From: DAHVFK01 sp963755395
GTDB lineage: Bacteria; Pseudomonadota; Gammaproteobacteria; Burkholderiales; SG8-39
Assembly: GCA_963755395.1 (NCBI GenBank)
Contig: CAVWJJ010000003.1
Location: forward strand, 372,001 to 436,000
Direction of reading: 5' to 3'
Length of the DNA stretch: 64,000 bases
Below, piece by piece: positions 29,686 to 39,707 of the stretch. The notes under the pieces are model-generated. The model was given only the letters and a program-made list of their open reading frames with translations. It ran no database searches and had not been told where the DNA came from. Within the stretch, counting starts at the first letter, position 1. Each line of letters begins with the position of its first letter. The position numbers were made by a program, and so were the translations under genes.

Positions 29686-30718
29686 CTATTTATATTCAAT
29701 CAACTCATACCGGCGCTTCAGTCGGTTCAAATAGAACCTTACCAAACCAACCGCGTTGGCGAACTTCCCGATCAACCCGAAGGTGGAATAGAGAAGCGCG
29801 TCCTTATGTGCATCGCCGAGGCGTCGCCGAAACCGCCACATCCTGAATCCGAGGACCGCGTAACCCAACAATAGGACGAGGCTAGCGCCCCGGGTCGGCA
29901 ATGCGGCAAGCAGAACGAACAACGGCAAAGCGATGCCCCAGAATAGTGTGCTGCGTCTTTCCCGAACGCAGTCTCGACAGGTCGTTTACCGTGAATGTCG
30001 TGGCGCTGTCCGATGGCGTGTCCCGCGCGAACGGAACGGCGCCACCACTGATTGAAGCGCGTCATATCCGCATCGTGAATCGCCATTGGGTCACGCAGTT
30101 TGACGACACTGTAACCGGCGAGCGCCATGCGAATCCCGAGCTCCGTGTCCTCGGCCGCAATGACGTCTTCTCGAAACCCACCAAGCTCATTGAATACTCG
30201 GCACCGGACCATCGCCTTGCCGTCAAGCAATCGACCGAATTTTTCTGTCCCGCTCGGAGCTGTTCTCCACTCGAGCGCACACAGTCGATTGTAAATACTA
30301 GCATTGACGTCGCGTTCTATTACCTGACCGACGACGGCCGCGCACTTCTCGTATCTGTCAAAAACCCCGCTTCCAGTATCGATCCAGTCCGTTCCAAAGC
30401 GCAATCACCGTCAACGAACTGAACATACTTCAGGCCGGGATTCTTTCGACGCAATGCGCTGAACCCCGCATTCCGCGCTCGTGCCGCGGAATGAGCGCGC
30501 GAACGTCAAGAACAACGGATCATAGCCCCATCGCGCGAGCAACGCCAACACTCCGTCGCCCGAACCAGAATCGACATAGAAAACCGGAAAATCGATACCT
30601 CGCAGCGATTCCAAGCACCTCATCAACCGATCTCCTTCATTCCGCCCAATTACGACATTCCAATGCTCAATTCAACGCCCGTCCTTATCGAAAGAACCGC
30701 CAAATTGTCAACACTCAT
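29686..30718 (-). CDS. family 2 glycosyltransferase (frame-broken)
   Basis: Pieces in three frames give a GT2 enzyme of about 340 residues: VVIGRNEGDRLMRCLESLRG and VFYVDSGSGDGVLALL at the N-terminus, GKAMVRCRVFNELGGFRED and AAEDTELGIRMALAGY in the acceptor half (ED motif), and a C-terminal hydrophobic segment LFVLLAALPTRGASLVLLLGY before FYLNRLKRRYELIEYK. ATG 30718 lies 16 bases after the SDR stop and is the likely start, with an indel near 30652. It probably extends the repeat unit from the cytoplasmic face of the membrane. Confidence 0.65.
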
Positions 30719-30734
30719 CGCTCGCGCGCATCGG

Positions 30735-31722
30735 TTAATATGTCGCCGCCAATGGGAGATTTCGGAGGTCCCCAGATGCGTAATGAACGGGCCGCTCGTA
30801 GTACGCAGCCATCGCATCCCACGCCGCGGCCTCGCTCCAAGTCCAAGCCCGCACTGATCGACGATGTCGGTATTGATACGCACCCGCGGTTCCGCGAACT
30901 CGGTCTGGCGGCCAGCCTCACCTCGCAGGCAAGGCCGAGGCGGGGGCGCATTCCGTCGCCAGGCGGAGCGCGAAGGCGCCCTGGCTCTCGGCGTAGCCGC
31001 TGGGATTGAGTCCGGGCGAACCCTCGGCCGGGACCTCAGCGGCGAACGGGCGTAGGCCTTGGCCAGCAGCGAGACGTGGATGTTGTCCCGGACGTAGGCG
31101 GGGCTGGAGCAGTTCGGCGTGTCGCCGGCCAGCCAGTTCTTCATCAGGTAGGCGGTGAACCGCGGCTCCTCGTAGGGGCCGAACGGGTTGGGGATGACGA
31201 ACTTGCCCAGCGCCGACGCCCGCGCGCGGCCGCATTGGAAGCGAAAGACCTGCGGCGGTGAGGGCCTTGGAGAGGCCGTAGGGCGAGAAGTGCGGGCAGG
31301 CCCTGCGAGCCGGCCCCCTCGCCCCCCTCGAAGACGCTGCCCGGTAGAGCAGCACCCGGCGGCAGCCGGCGGCCTTGAGCGCCTCGAGCACCGCCGGCAG
31401 GTTGCGGGTGTTATTCGCCGAGCGCCGCGACGGCGTCGAAGTCGGGGCTCTTGTAGTTGGTGACGTCGGCGGCGTGGTGGCAGAGCAGGTCCCAGCCCCC
31501 CTCGCCGATCAGGGCGAGGAACGCGCTCGTCGCCGAACGAGCAGCCGTGGACCGGCCGGCAGACCTCGGCGGCCAGGGCCACGCGATGCCGCGCGGACTG
31601 CGTCGGCGTACTCGTCGGCCGGCTGGCGGAAGACGGCCGTGACCTCGTGGCCCGCGGCGGCCAGCTCGCGGATGAACCACGTACCCGGTGAACGAGCTGC
31701 CGCCGGTGAACAGGATCTTCAT
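30735..31722 (-). CDS. NAD(P)-dependent nucleotide-sugar reductase/epimerase (SDR, frame-broken)
   Basis: From ATG 31722 (MKILFTGGSSFTG) to TAA at 30735. Readable pieces are LALIGEGGWDLLCHHAADVT, then FSPYGLSK (YxxxK), GKFVIPNPFGPYEEPRFTAYL and AYVRDNIHVSLLAKAYA, and after the last break EAAAWDAMAAYYERPVHYA. The order matches extended SDRs that act on CDP- or dTDP-deoxysugars. At least four indels occur. ATG overlaps the TGA of the epimerase upstream as ATGA. In this cassette it probably performs the last reduction or epimerisation of a CDP-hexose. Confidence 0.65.
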
Positions 31723-32295
31723 GATCGGATCGCTCCGCTCAAGGATGCCGTCAGGTGCCAGGCCGGGTCGAAGTCGCGCTAGCTCGCGGTCCTTGTCCGA
31801 GAGCACGGCCGGCTCGCCCGGCCAGGCGATGGCGAACGCGGGTCGTCCCAGCGGACGCCGCGCTCGCATTCCGGCGCGTAGAACTCGTCGACGAAGTAGA
31901 ACGCCTCGGCGTCGTCGGTCAGGGTGAAGAAGCCGTGCGCGAAGCCCTTGGGCACGTACATCATCCGCCGGTTCTCGGCCGACAGCTCGGCGCCGAAGCT
32001 CTGGCCGAAGGTCGGCGAGCCCTCTCGCAGGTCGAGGATCACGTCGTAGAGCGCGCCGCGGATGCAGCGCACGAGCTTGGTCTCGGCCTTGGGGGCGAGC
32101 TGGTAGTGCATGCCGCGCAGCGTCCCCTTCGCGGCCGCTGAGCGAGTTGTTGGCCTGGACGAACCGCGGTCGACCAGCCCGTGCTGCGGCGAACTCGCTC
32201 TCGCAGAACGCCCGGGCGAAGAAGCCGCGCTCGTCGCCGCGCTTCTCCAGGTCGATCAGGTAGGCGCCCGTCAGGGGCGTCTCGGTGAAGATCAT
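31719..32295 (-). CDS. dTDP-4-dehydrorhamnose 3,5-epimerase-like cupin (frame-broken)
   Basis: ATG 32295 begins MIFTETPLTGAYLIDLEKRG, followed by DERGFFARAFCESEF, GTLRGMHYQL with the catalytic His region, YDVILDLREGSPTFGQ, MMYVPKGFAHGFFTLTDDAE and, in a shifted frame, DFDPAWHLTASLSG at the end. This is the full RmlC layout in about 190 residues. Two or three indels break it. Because its neighbours make CDP-sugars, the substrate could be a CDP-4-keto-deoxyhexose rather than dTDP-4-dehydrorhamnose. Start and stop codons overlap both neighbours. Confidence 0.75.
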
Positions 32296-33320
32296 GAGGT
32301 CGCTCGCTTGCCGCGTTAGGCTGCAGGAGGTTGAATCGGCCCTTGAGCGTGCGCAGGCGGACGAACTGGTCGCCCTCGAAATCCTTCTTGCCGAAGCCGT
32401 GCTCGACCATCTTGCGGTGGAGCTCCTCCATGCCGCTGGCCAGGTCGTACTGGAGCCGGAAGTCGGGCAGGAGCCGGGCGAGCTGGTCGAAGTTGACCCG
32501 GTAGTTCCGCGGGTCGGCACCGACCTCGCCGGTGTAGACGACCTTGGCCGAGGGGATCAGCCGCTGGACCTGGTCGCCGACGTCGCGGACCTGGTAGTTC
32601 TCGGCGTTGCCGCCGACGTTGATCGCCTGGTCGTGGACGGCCTCCTTGGGGCGCCGGCGAAGGCGGCGAAGGCGCGGGCGATGTCGCGGCAGTGGATCAG
32701 CGGCCGCCAGGGCGAGCCGTCGGACTGGATGCGGATCTCGCCGTAGGCCAGCGCCGAGGCCAGCAGGTTGTTGACCACCAGGTCGATCCGCAGCATCGGC
32801 GAGTGGCCGTAGGCGGTGGCGTTGCGCAGGTAGACCGGGCGAGAAGCACGCGTCGGCCAGCTCGGAGACGGCCTGCTCGGTCTCGATCTTGGACTGCGCG
32901 TAGGCGGTCAGGGGGTTGAGCGGGTCGCCCTCGTCGAGGTCGAGCTTCTCGCCCTTGCCGTAGATCGAGCAGCTCCCGGCGAACAGGAAGCGCGGCACGC
33001 CGGCCTGCTTGGCGAGTCTCGGCCAGGCGGATCGAGGCGTCGCGGTTGATCGTCGAAGGTGATCTGGGCGTCGAGCTCGCCCATCGGGTCGTTGGAGATC
33101 GCGGCCAGGTGCATGACGCAGTCGCACCCGTCCAGGTCGCGCGGCCTCGACGTTGCGCACGTCCTTGACCAGCTCCATGTCGGGCTCGACCATCGGCTCC
33201 CAGTTGCAGCCCTCGAAGAGGCCGAGGTCGCAGCCGACGACCTGGTGGCCTTCCTGCTTCAGGACGATCGACCAGGTGGGCCCCGATGTAGCCGCGATGG
33301 CCAGTGACGAAAACTTTCAT
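32292..33320 (-). CDS. NAD-dependent epimerase/dehydratase (extended SDR, frame-broken)
   Basis: ATG 33320 starts MKVFVTGHRGYIGAHLVD, an NAD-binding motif with H in place of the second G. Later pieces read MHLAAISNDPMGELDAQITF, FAGSCSIYGKGEKLD, NPLTAYAQSK (YxxxK), WRPLIHCRDIARAFAAF and INVGGNAENYQVRDVG, as in CDP/GDP-sugar dehydratase-epimerases. At least five indels interrupt it. The stop is uncertain; 32292 assumes the ATGA overlap with the next gene. It follows rfbF by 34 bases and could do the job of a CDP-glucose dehydratase or epimerase. Confidence 0.65.
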
Positions 33321-33354
33321 GACGATTCCTTGATTGGATTGCGAAAACGTACCA

Positions 33355-34152
33355 TCAGGCGGCCCAGGGTCTTTCCCCGGAGGCCCACATCTTTTCGAGG
33401 GATTCCTTGTCGCGCTGCGTGTCCATGCAGGCCCAGAAGCCCCGGTGTTCGTACATGCTGAGCTGTCCCGCCTCGGCGAGGCGCACCAGCGGCTCGCGCT
33501 CGAGCACGCAGCTCTCGTCGGCGTCGAGATACGGCAGAAAATCGCGCCGAAAGAAGAAGTAGCCGCCGTTGATCCACTTCTCACGAAATTCCGGCTTCTC
33601 GCTGAAAGCCTGGACTTTGGCGCCCTCGATCTTCAATTCGCCGAAGCGCGAAGGCGGGTTGATTCCGAGCACCGTCCCCACCCTGCCCTCGCGAACGTGG
33701 AACGCATATTCCGCCGCCAGGTCCGCGTCGGTCAGGCCATCGCCGTAGGTCACGGCAAAGTGCCCGGCATCGCCCAGGTACTGGGCGGCGGCCTTCGCCA
33801 CCCGTGCGCCGGTCATGGTCAATTCGCCGGTGTACGCCAGGGTCACGGTCCAGTCCTGATCGTGGTCGACCGAATGCACCGTGGTGTTGTTCGTCATCAA
33901 TTCGACCGTAAAGTCGCTGTTCATCGAAGCGTAATTGAGGAAATATGACTTGATCACCTCGGACTTGTATCCCAGGCAGAGCACGAAACGCCTGAAACCG
34001 TGCTGGGAATACTTGCGCATGATGTGCCACAGGATCGGATGATTGCCGATCGGAACCATCGGCTTGGGCCGAACCTCGGTCTCTTCCCGAAGCCGAGTGC
34101 CCAGCCCGCCGCAGAGCACGAATACTGGCACCTCGCTGCGTGGTAGATTCAA
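33355..34152 (-). CDS. rfbF: glucose-1-phosphate cytidylyltransferase
   Basis: An intact sugar nucleotidyltransferase with FVLCGGLGTRLREETEVRPKP, MVPIGNHPILWHIMRKYSQHG, NSDFTVELMTNNTTVH, VTYGDGLTDADL, and INGGYFFFRRDFLPYLD, all characteristic of RfbF. The enzyme makes CDP-glucose from CTP and glucose 1-phosphate. TTG 34152, with GGGGGA just upstream, gives 265 residues, close to the family length; the frame is open 31 codons further to 34245. It is the first gene of the minus-strand operon and is divergent from the glycosyltransferase at 34292. Confidence 0.85.
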   Translation of the reverse strand: MNLPRSEVPVFVLCGGLGTRLREETEVRPKPMVPIGNHPILWHIMRKYSQHGFRRFVLCLGYKSEVIKSYFLNYASMNSDFTVELMTNNTTVHSVDHDQDWTVTLAYTGELTMTGARVAKAAAQYLGDAGHFAVTYGDGLTDADLAAEYAFHVREGRVGTVLGINPPSRFGELKIEGAKVQAFSEKPEFREKWINGGYFFFRRDFLPYLDADESCVLEREPLVRLAEAGQLSMYEHRGFWACMDTQRDKESLEKMWASGERPWAA

Positions 34153-34291
34153 GGCGTCCCCCGGAAAAACGGATGGCGAAGCAATTGATACGAGTTTCGA
34201 GGCATATTTTACGGTGTAGAGCACGCCAGGCGGAGTTCTTACCAATTTTTACCCGGCCGGGACACACAGCGTGCATCATGCGCCGCACACG

Positions 34292-35232
34292 ATGAAACTG
34301 CTGGTTGTCATTCTCAATTATCGCGTCACCGACCTGACCATCGACTGCCTCAGGTCCCTGGCGCCAGAGATTCCCAGCGTCCCGGGAATGAAAGTGGCAG
34401 TTTGCGAAAACGGGACCGGGGGCGACGCCGAAGCGAGGCTGCGCGAGGCGATCGAGGCCAACGGCTGGGCGGCGTGGACCGAACTTACCGCGATTCACCC
34501 CAACCGGGGGTTCACCGGCGGGAACAACGTCATCATCCGCAAATGGATGGCGTGCACCGATCCGCCGGAATACTTCCTGCTACTCAATGCGGATACCCTG
34601 GTCAAGCCCGGCGCTTTCAAGGCCCTGGTGGACTTCATGGACGCTCATCCCCGTGTCGGCGTAGCGGGCAGCCGCCTGGAATGCCCCGACGGCTCGCATC
34701 AGAGCTCCCCATTTCACTTCCACGGCATCGCAACCGAATTGGACCGGGGCCTGCGCCTGGGCGTCCTTTCCAGGCTCTTGTCACACGGAGGTGTCTACGA
34801 TCCGCCCCCGCCGGATGCGTGCAAAGTCGACTGGGTATCCGGTGCAAGCATGATCATCCGCCGCCAAGTCATCGAGGCAATCGGACCGCTCGATGAAGGG
34901 CTTGTACACCTACTTCGACGACATCGACTACTGCCTTAACGCGAAACGCGCAGGCTGGGAGACTTGGTACGTCCCGCAAAGCATAATCGTGCACCTCGAA
35001 GGCGCGTCGACCGGTATAGTCGCCAAGCAGTCCCAGACGGCGTCCCGCATACTGGTTTCAGGCTCGGCGGCGTTTCTTCCTCAAGAACTACGGCGCCGTC
35101 TACACTGCGCTCGCCGACGCCGCATTGCTTATTGGCTTCGCCGTATATCGCGCCCGGCGGCGTATCCAGCGAAAACCAGACACGGACCCTCCATATATGC
35201 TTTCGATTCGTTCCGCAATAGTGTCTTCATGA
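34292..35232 (+). CDS. family 2 glycosyltransferase, rhamnosyltransferase-like (frame-broken)
   Basis: From ATG 34292: MKLLVVILNYRVTDLTIDCL, VAVCENGTGGDAEARL, NRGFTGGNNVIIRKW, FLLLNADTLVKPGAF (DxD-like at about residue 102) and DWVSGASMIIRRQVIEAIGP. After a break near 34900 the frame reads YTYFDDIDYCLNAKRAGWET, and after a second near 35060 it reads FFLKNYGAVYTALADAALL, ending at TGA 35230-35232. The total is about 310 residues. An upstream in-frame GTG at 34271 would add seven residues. It probably transfers a deoxysugar such as the CDP-linked product of the divergent operon. Confidence 0.75.
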
Positions 35233-35305
35233 CCGGATTTGCGTTGCGCAATGTAGAGAATCCCGCGCTGCGCCGGATTTAGGCGCATCGCTCAGCGAGC
35301 GTGGA

Positions 35306-36550
35306 ATGCACATCGGCCTATATTCCCGTCCTGGCCTGCCAGCGAATACGCAAATGGAATTGCAACTTACGTATTTCACCTGAGAAGAGAACTTATTAAG
35401 CAGGGCCATGAGGTATCGGTCTTTGCAACTGAGATTGGGCACACGAATACAGATGCCAGAGTTCACCGTATCGATGCGAGGCTGACTCAGCCCATTCGTG
35501 TCGTAGCGAACAACTGGCTTCGGCGAAGCGAATTCAATGCCATAGGTTGGGGCAGCTCAATTGGGGCGACTATACGTCGCGTGCACCGAGCCGATCCACT
35601 TGACGTAGTGGAGATGGAAGAATCGTTTGGCTGGTGCGCGACAGTAAAGAAAATGATCGCCGTCCCTATCGTGGTGAAGCTGCATGGTCCAGCTCTTCTT
35701 ACTCTGACGAATGGAGAACGTGACACTGCATTCGGCAACGCCAGGATCATGCAGAAGCGGAAGGTCTGAGGCATATGAGCGCGATCATTTCTCCCTCAAG
35801 AAGTGCGCTGACACCTATCTTGGGGAAATATGGACTGACGCCGAAAGTCTTCAGAGTCATACCGAATCCTGTCGCCATTGATGAGTGCGTACCCCTCTGG
35901 GATTTGAACAGCTGCGACAAGAAGACAATCTTGTTCGTCGGACGGTTTGATCAACTCAAAGGCGGCGACACGATATTGCATGCGTTCAAGCAATTGCTCG
36001 AAGTGGATAAAGACATCAAACTGATCTTCGTGGGACCCGACCGTGGGATCATTTCAGATCAAGGCACACGTATCTCATTCGCGAATTTCCGGGACGCACT
36101 ACTTACGCGATCGCAAATCTCCAACTTGAACTATCTGGGCCAATTGTCGCAGGACAATATTGTCGAGTTGCGTAGAAAATCGCTGGTAACAGTGGTGCCC
36201 TCACGCTGGGAGTCGCAAGGCTACACCGCATTGGAAGCCATGATTCAAGGTTGCCCGGTTGTGGCCGTCGCAACAAGCGGTCTGATCGAAGCCATTCAAC
36301 ACGAACTGACAGGACTTCTCGCGCGACCCAATGATGTTGGTGATTTGTGCCAGCAAATAATGCGCATGTTCGCGATCCTTCCCTCGGCCAAGCGCTAGGC
36401 GCGCGCGCGCGCGAGTCCATAATGGAACGGCACTCTCCTGCCAAGATTGCCGGGGCGACAGTCGACGTTTACCGTGACGCATTTCTATATAATAGTGCGC
36501 TCTTGGCCTCAAATTGTTGCCGCGTAGCTGATCGATCCGGAGAATTGTGA
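35306..36550 (+). CDS. family 4 glycosyltransferase (frame-broken)
   Basis: ATG 35306 starts MHIGLYSRPGLPANTQ; after one indel the frame continues NGIATYVFHLRRELIKQGHE, the usual GT4 donor-independent N-domain. A second break near 35765 leads to ILFVGRFDQLKGGDTILHAF and TVVPSRWESQGYTALEAMIQ (ExxxxxxxE donor site). A third near 36375 leads to SIMERHSPAKIAGATVDVYR and TGA at 36548-36550. The total is about 413 residues. The stop overlaps the GTG start of the flippase gene. Base composition is lower in GC than in the neighbouring operons. Confidence 0.7.
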
Positions 36551-37958
36551 ACCAATTCGGTTCGACAAAACACTCCTCACGCTTGACCACAAGTCAACCG
36601 CTGGACAGCCGTAACTTATTGTCAGTGCAGACTGTGTCTTTCGAGCCTTCGTCTCTCCGAAGCCTTGTCCTTAAGGGCACAATGTGGACGATAGCAGGCC
36701 ATGGTGGCGGAATGGCCGTTCGCATGGCCAGAAGTCTGATTATGACCCGGCTCCTTTTCCCAGAAGCCTATGGCGTGATGAGCCTAGTCTGGGCCGTTCT
36801 CTACGGACTTCATATGTTTTCGGACGTGGGATTGGCTGCAGCGATCATTCGCGATAAGCGTGGCGATGACCCACGGTTTTTGAATACTGCCTGGACGCTC
36901 AGTGTCATCAGAGGCGCGCTGTTATCAGTGCTTGCATGCTTGATTGCTTATCCGATGAGTCTCTACTATCACGAACCGCAGCTCAGCCGACTTCTTCCTG
37001 TCGCAGGAGTCACTGCAATTATTGCCGGGTTCCAATCCACGGCAATATTTACCTGTCGTCGGCACATGGATTTAAGGCGGCTAACTCTGCTCGAGCTCGC
37101 AAATGAAATAGTAATGTTCATTGTGCTCGTTACTTGGGCCTATCTCAGTCCAACCGTATGGGCATTGGTCGGCGGCGCGGTGGCTGCGCAGATGTTCCTG
37201 ACGTTGGCCACTCATTTCTATCTTCCCGGCGCTCGAAACCACTTCCAGTGGGAACGTTCTTCTCTTCGCACGCTCATAGGCTTTGGCAAGTGGATCTTTC
37301 TGAGTAGCGCCGTCTACTTCCTGTCTACCCAAGGCGATCGAATGCTTCTTGGACGTTATTTAGACATGGCGCATCTCGGCGTGTACGGGATCGCAATATT
37401 GCTGACTGACGCAGTCCAGTCTCTAGTGCTGAAAATAAATTCCGGGGTTCTTTTCGCCGCATTCGGAAAGTCGTTATGAACGAACCGAATCGGCTGCCAT
37501 CCTTCGTATCCGCTCGCGGCTCGCCGTTGATCTGGTGTTAGTCCTCCCATTGCCGTGCTAATGATTTTGGGTACTCACGTTGTTGCAGTTCTATACGATG
37601 CGCGCTATCACGAAGCAGGTTGGATGTTCCAGGTTCTATGCATCCGGCTATTGATGGTTTGCACGCTCTCTAACAGCGAGAACTGCCTTGTTTCCCTTGG
37701 CCACCCTCAATACTCTGTTTGCATAACGTCTTCCGCACCGTGTGGATTCTAGGCGGCATTCCGCTCGGCTGGTCTCTCTATGGTATCGAAGGCGTAGTAT
37801 GGGCAGTCGCGCTCTCTGAGCTTCCCGTCGTAGTCGTAATATGGGTTGGCATGGTCAAGCATCGCATGCTTTCCATTTGGTCAGAGGTTCGATCGCTCCT
37901 CTTCGTCGGGTGCGGTGTACTATTGGGGATCGGATTAGTCAACCTCCGCCATTGGTAA
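36547..37958 (+). CDS. Wzx-type oligosaccharide flippase (frame-broken near 3' end)
   Basis: About 470 residues with the MOP/polysaccharide-synthase fold. The N-terminal amphipathic entry SLRSLVLKGTMWTIAGHGGG is followed by TRLLFPEAYGVMSLVWAVLY and SDVGLAAAIIRDKRGDDPRF, typical of lipid-linked oligosaccharide flippases. Around 12 hydrophobic segments can be followed across two frameshifts (near 37475 and 37715). It would move the polyprenyl-linked repeat unit to the periplasmic face. GTG 36547 overlaps the upstream glycosyltransferase stop. The region is lower in GC, suggesting acquisition by transfer. Confidence 0.8.
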
Positions 37959-38138
37959 TTCGATTCCATATCTGCGCGTCGTTGCTTGACGGGCAGTTGA
38001 AGCGCAAATCTGAGAGTTTATTCGCGCACATCCCCCATATTCAGTACCCCGCGTTAGAGCTTAGTCGACACCCTCCATCACACGAAATGACGATCCCGAC
38101 CCTGACAAATGTTCGGATTATCTGCCTACAATTGTACT

Positions 38139-39607
38139 TCATGCGTGAGTGACTCGTGTATAACCCGCGGCAAGGCCGGCTAGCACCCAGGAGATCTGCG
38201 CGAACGCCCCGCCAAAACCTCCAGTGGCCATCATGACCAAGACACCGGCCAAGCAGGCAGTCAAGGCCATTCCAAGCACCGAAAAGTCTGAGTCCTGATC
38301 AATCGTGCTGTTCGCTAGACGGTACGTCCTCCAAACGCCCGCAAGGAATATGCCGAGAAAAAGCGCAAGTCCGACAAAACCGTAATACATGGCGGTAGCC
38401 GCATATGTGTTCATCAGGTCGATGATTCCCTGCCCCTGTCGGAGGTCCTCCAGATGCTTGAGCACGAACGGGCTACCGAAGAACGGATTCGCTCTTATGA
38501 GCTTCCAGGATTCTTCAGCGAGTCGTTCTCGGTACGTAACGGTTTCCGCACCGACTGTTCCAACGAATGGTAAATTCTCGACTCACTCGATCGCCAACGG
38601 GGGACATCACGAGGATAATTGCGATTGCGGCGCTTGCGAGGAGCGCCCGCAGAACTCTTGCGGCACCGTGCGGGTCCAATCCCCAAGAAGCTGAAATAAA
38701 TCGACAGTGCGACGATCCAGGGAGCACGTGCATAGGCGGCGAGCAGACCGCCCCATATCCAGGCAGAAAACGCGAGTGGCCACAATTTAGTGCGCGCGCG
38801 CGTACGCAAATACAACCAAAATCCGAACGCGATTGCGAGCAGGACGCCAAGAGTTATTGAATGGCCTGCCGACACCTGCGCGCGCAGTGCGCCGGCGCGC
38901 ATCAGAAACGCAAAAGGGTCTGGGCTACCCCAACGAATACCAATTCCCTGATACAGCAACCAGTGCTTGAGCGTTTCAAACAAAGCCAACGGCGCGTAGA
39001 TGGCACAACTCAGGCAAAATGAAACCATTACCTCCACTATTGCGCGCCGACTCGTGCACGTTCGACTGACGACAAAGAACAGGACAAGCACGTCGATTGA
39101 CGCAAGGAACGCTCGACGCATGGTGTTGGTGATGGATTCATAGGGCATGAACAGCAAAATCTGGAGCACGACATAGGCGATCAGGAGAGTCCATCACTCC
39201 TAGTCCGTATGTCTCCTGCTTCTTGCCGGACGTGAACAGCCGCAATCCGGCGGGCACCAGAATGGCGAGTGACAAGATACGATAGTTGTTGAGTTCAAAC
39301 AGTCTATTGACGACGACTGCCGGAAGTTCAATTCCAACGGTTGGCGGAATGATCTGCATGGCCAGCACGGCCAACGCGATTGGATTCGTATCTTTGCGGC
39401 CAGCCCAAAAAACAGAGGAAGTGCGACGAGAACGTAAATCCAGAAGCTTGGGCTCGCAAACGCAGTGACAGTTAGCACGATCCAGACGTTGCGTCTGCGC
39501 ACAAAATCGTCCGCCGCCATGAAGCGAAGGCAGATCGGCTTGGCGACGACGAACACCGCCATCGCCACCGCCAATACGACGATCATCGCCTTCACATTGA
39601 TCAACAT
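38139..39607 (-). CDS. O-antigen ligase/polymerase-like membrane protein (Wzy_C family, frame-broken)
   Basis: About 490 residues of mostly hydrophobic sequence read across four frames. Starting at ATG 39607 they include MIVVLAVAMAVFVVAKP, the pair PTVGIELPAVVVNRLF and LAILVPAGLRLFTSGKKQE, then GALRAQVSAGHSITLGVLLA and, in the last part, a large periplasmic loop RANPFFGSPFVLKHLEDLRQ with NTYAATAMYYGFVGLALFLG. This matches the Wzy_C/O-antigen ligase family. It would polymerise flipped repeat units in the periplasm. The true N-terminus could lie further upstream. It runs convergently with the flippase gene. Confidence 0.7.
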
Positions 39608-39707
39608 GGAACCGGTCGTTGCGCCAATGCCAGAATAGGATCTTATCCCGGGACCCGACAGCGTTCAGCTGCAAGTCGGGATCGGCGCTGCGCCTCTTGA
39701 GCGTGCC

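Noticed and set aside
36395..36415. (GC)n run near the end of the family 4 glycosyltransferase as a phase-variation tract
   Set aside because: The frame break lies upstream near 36375, not in the run, and the gene reads through the run in frame.
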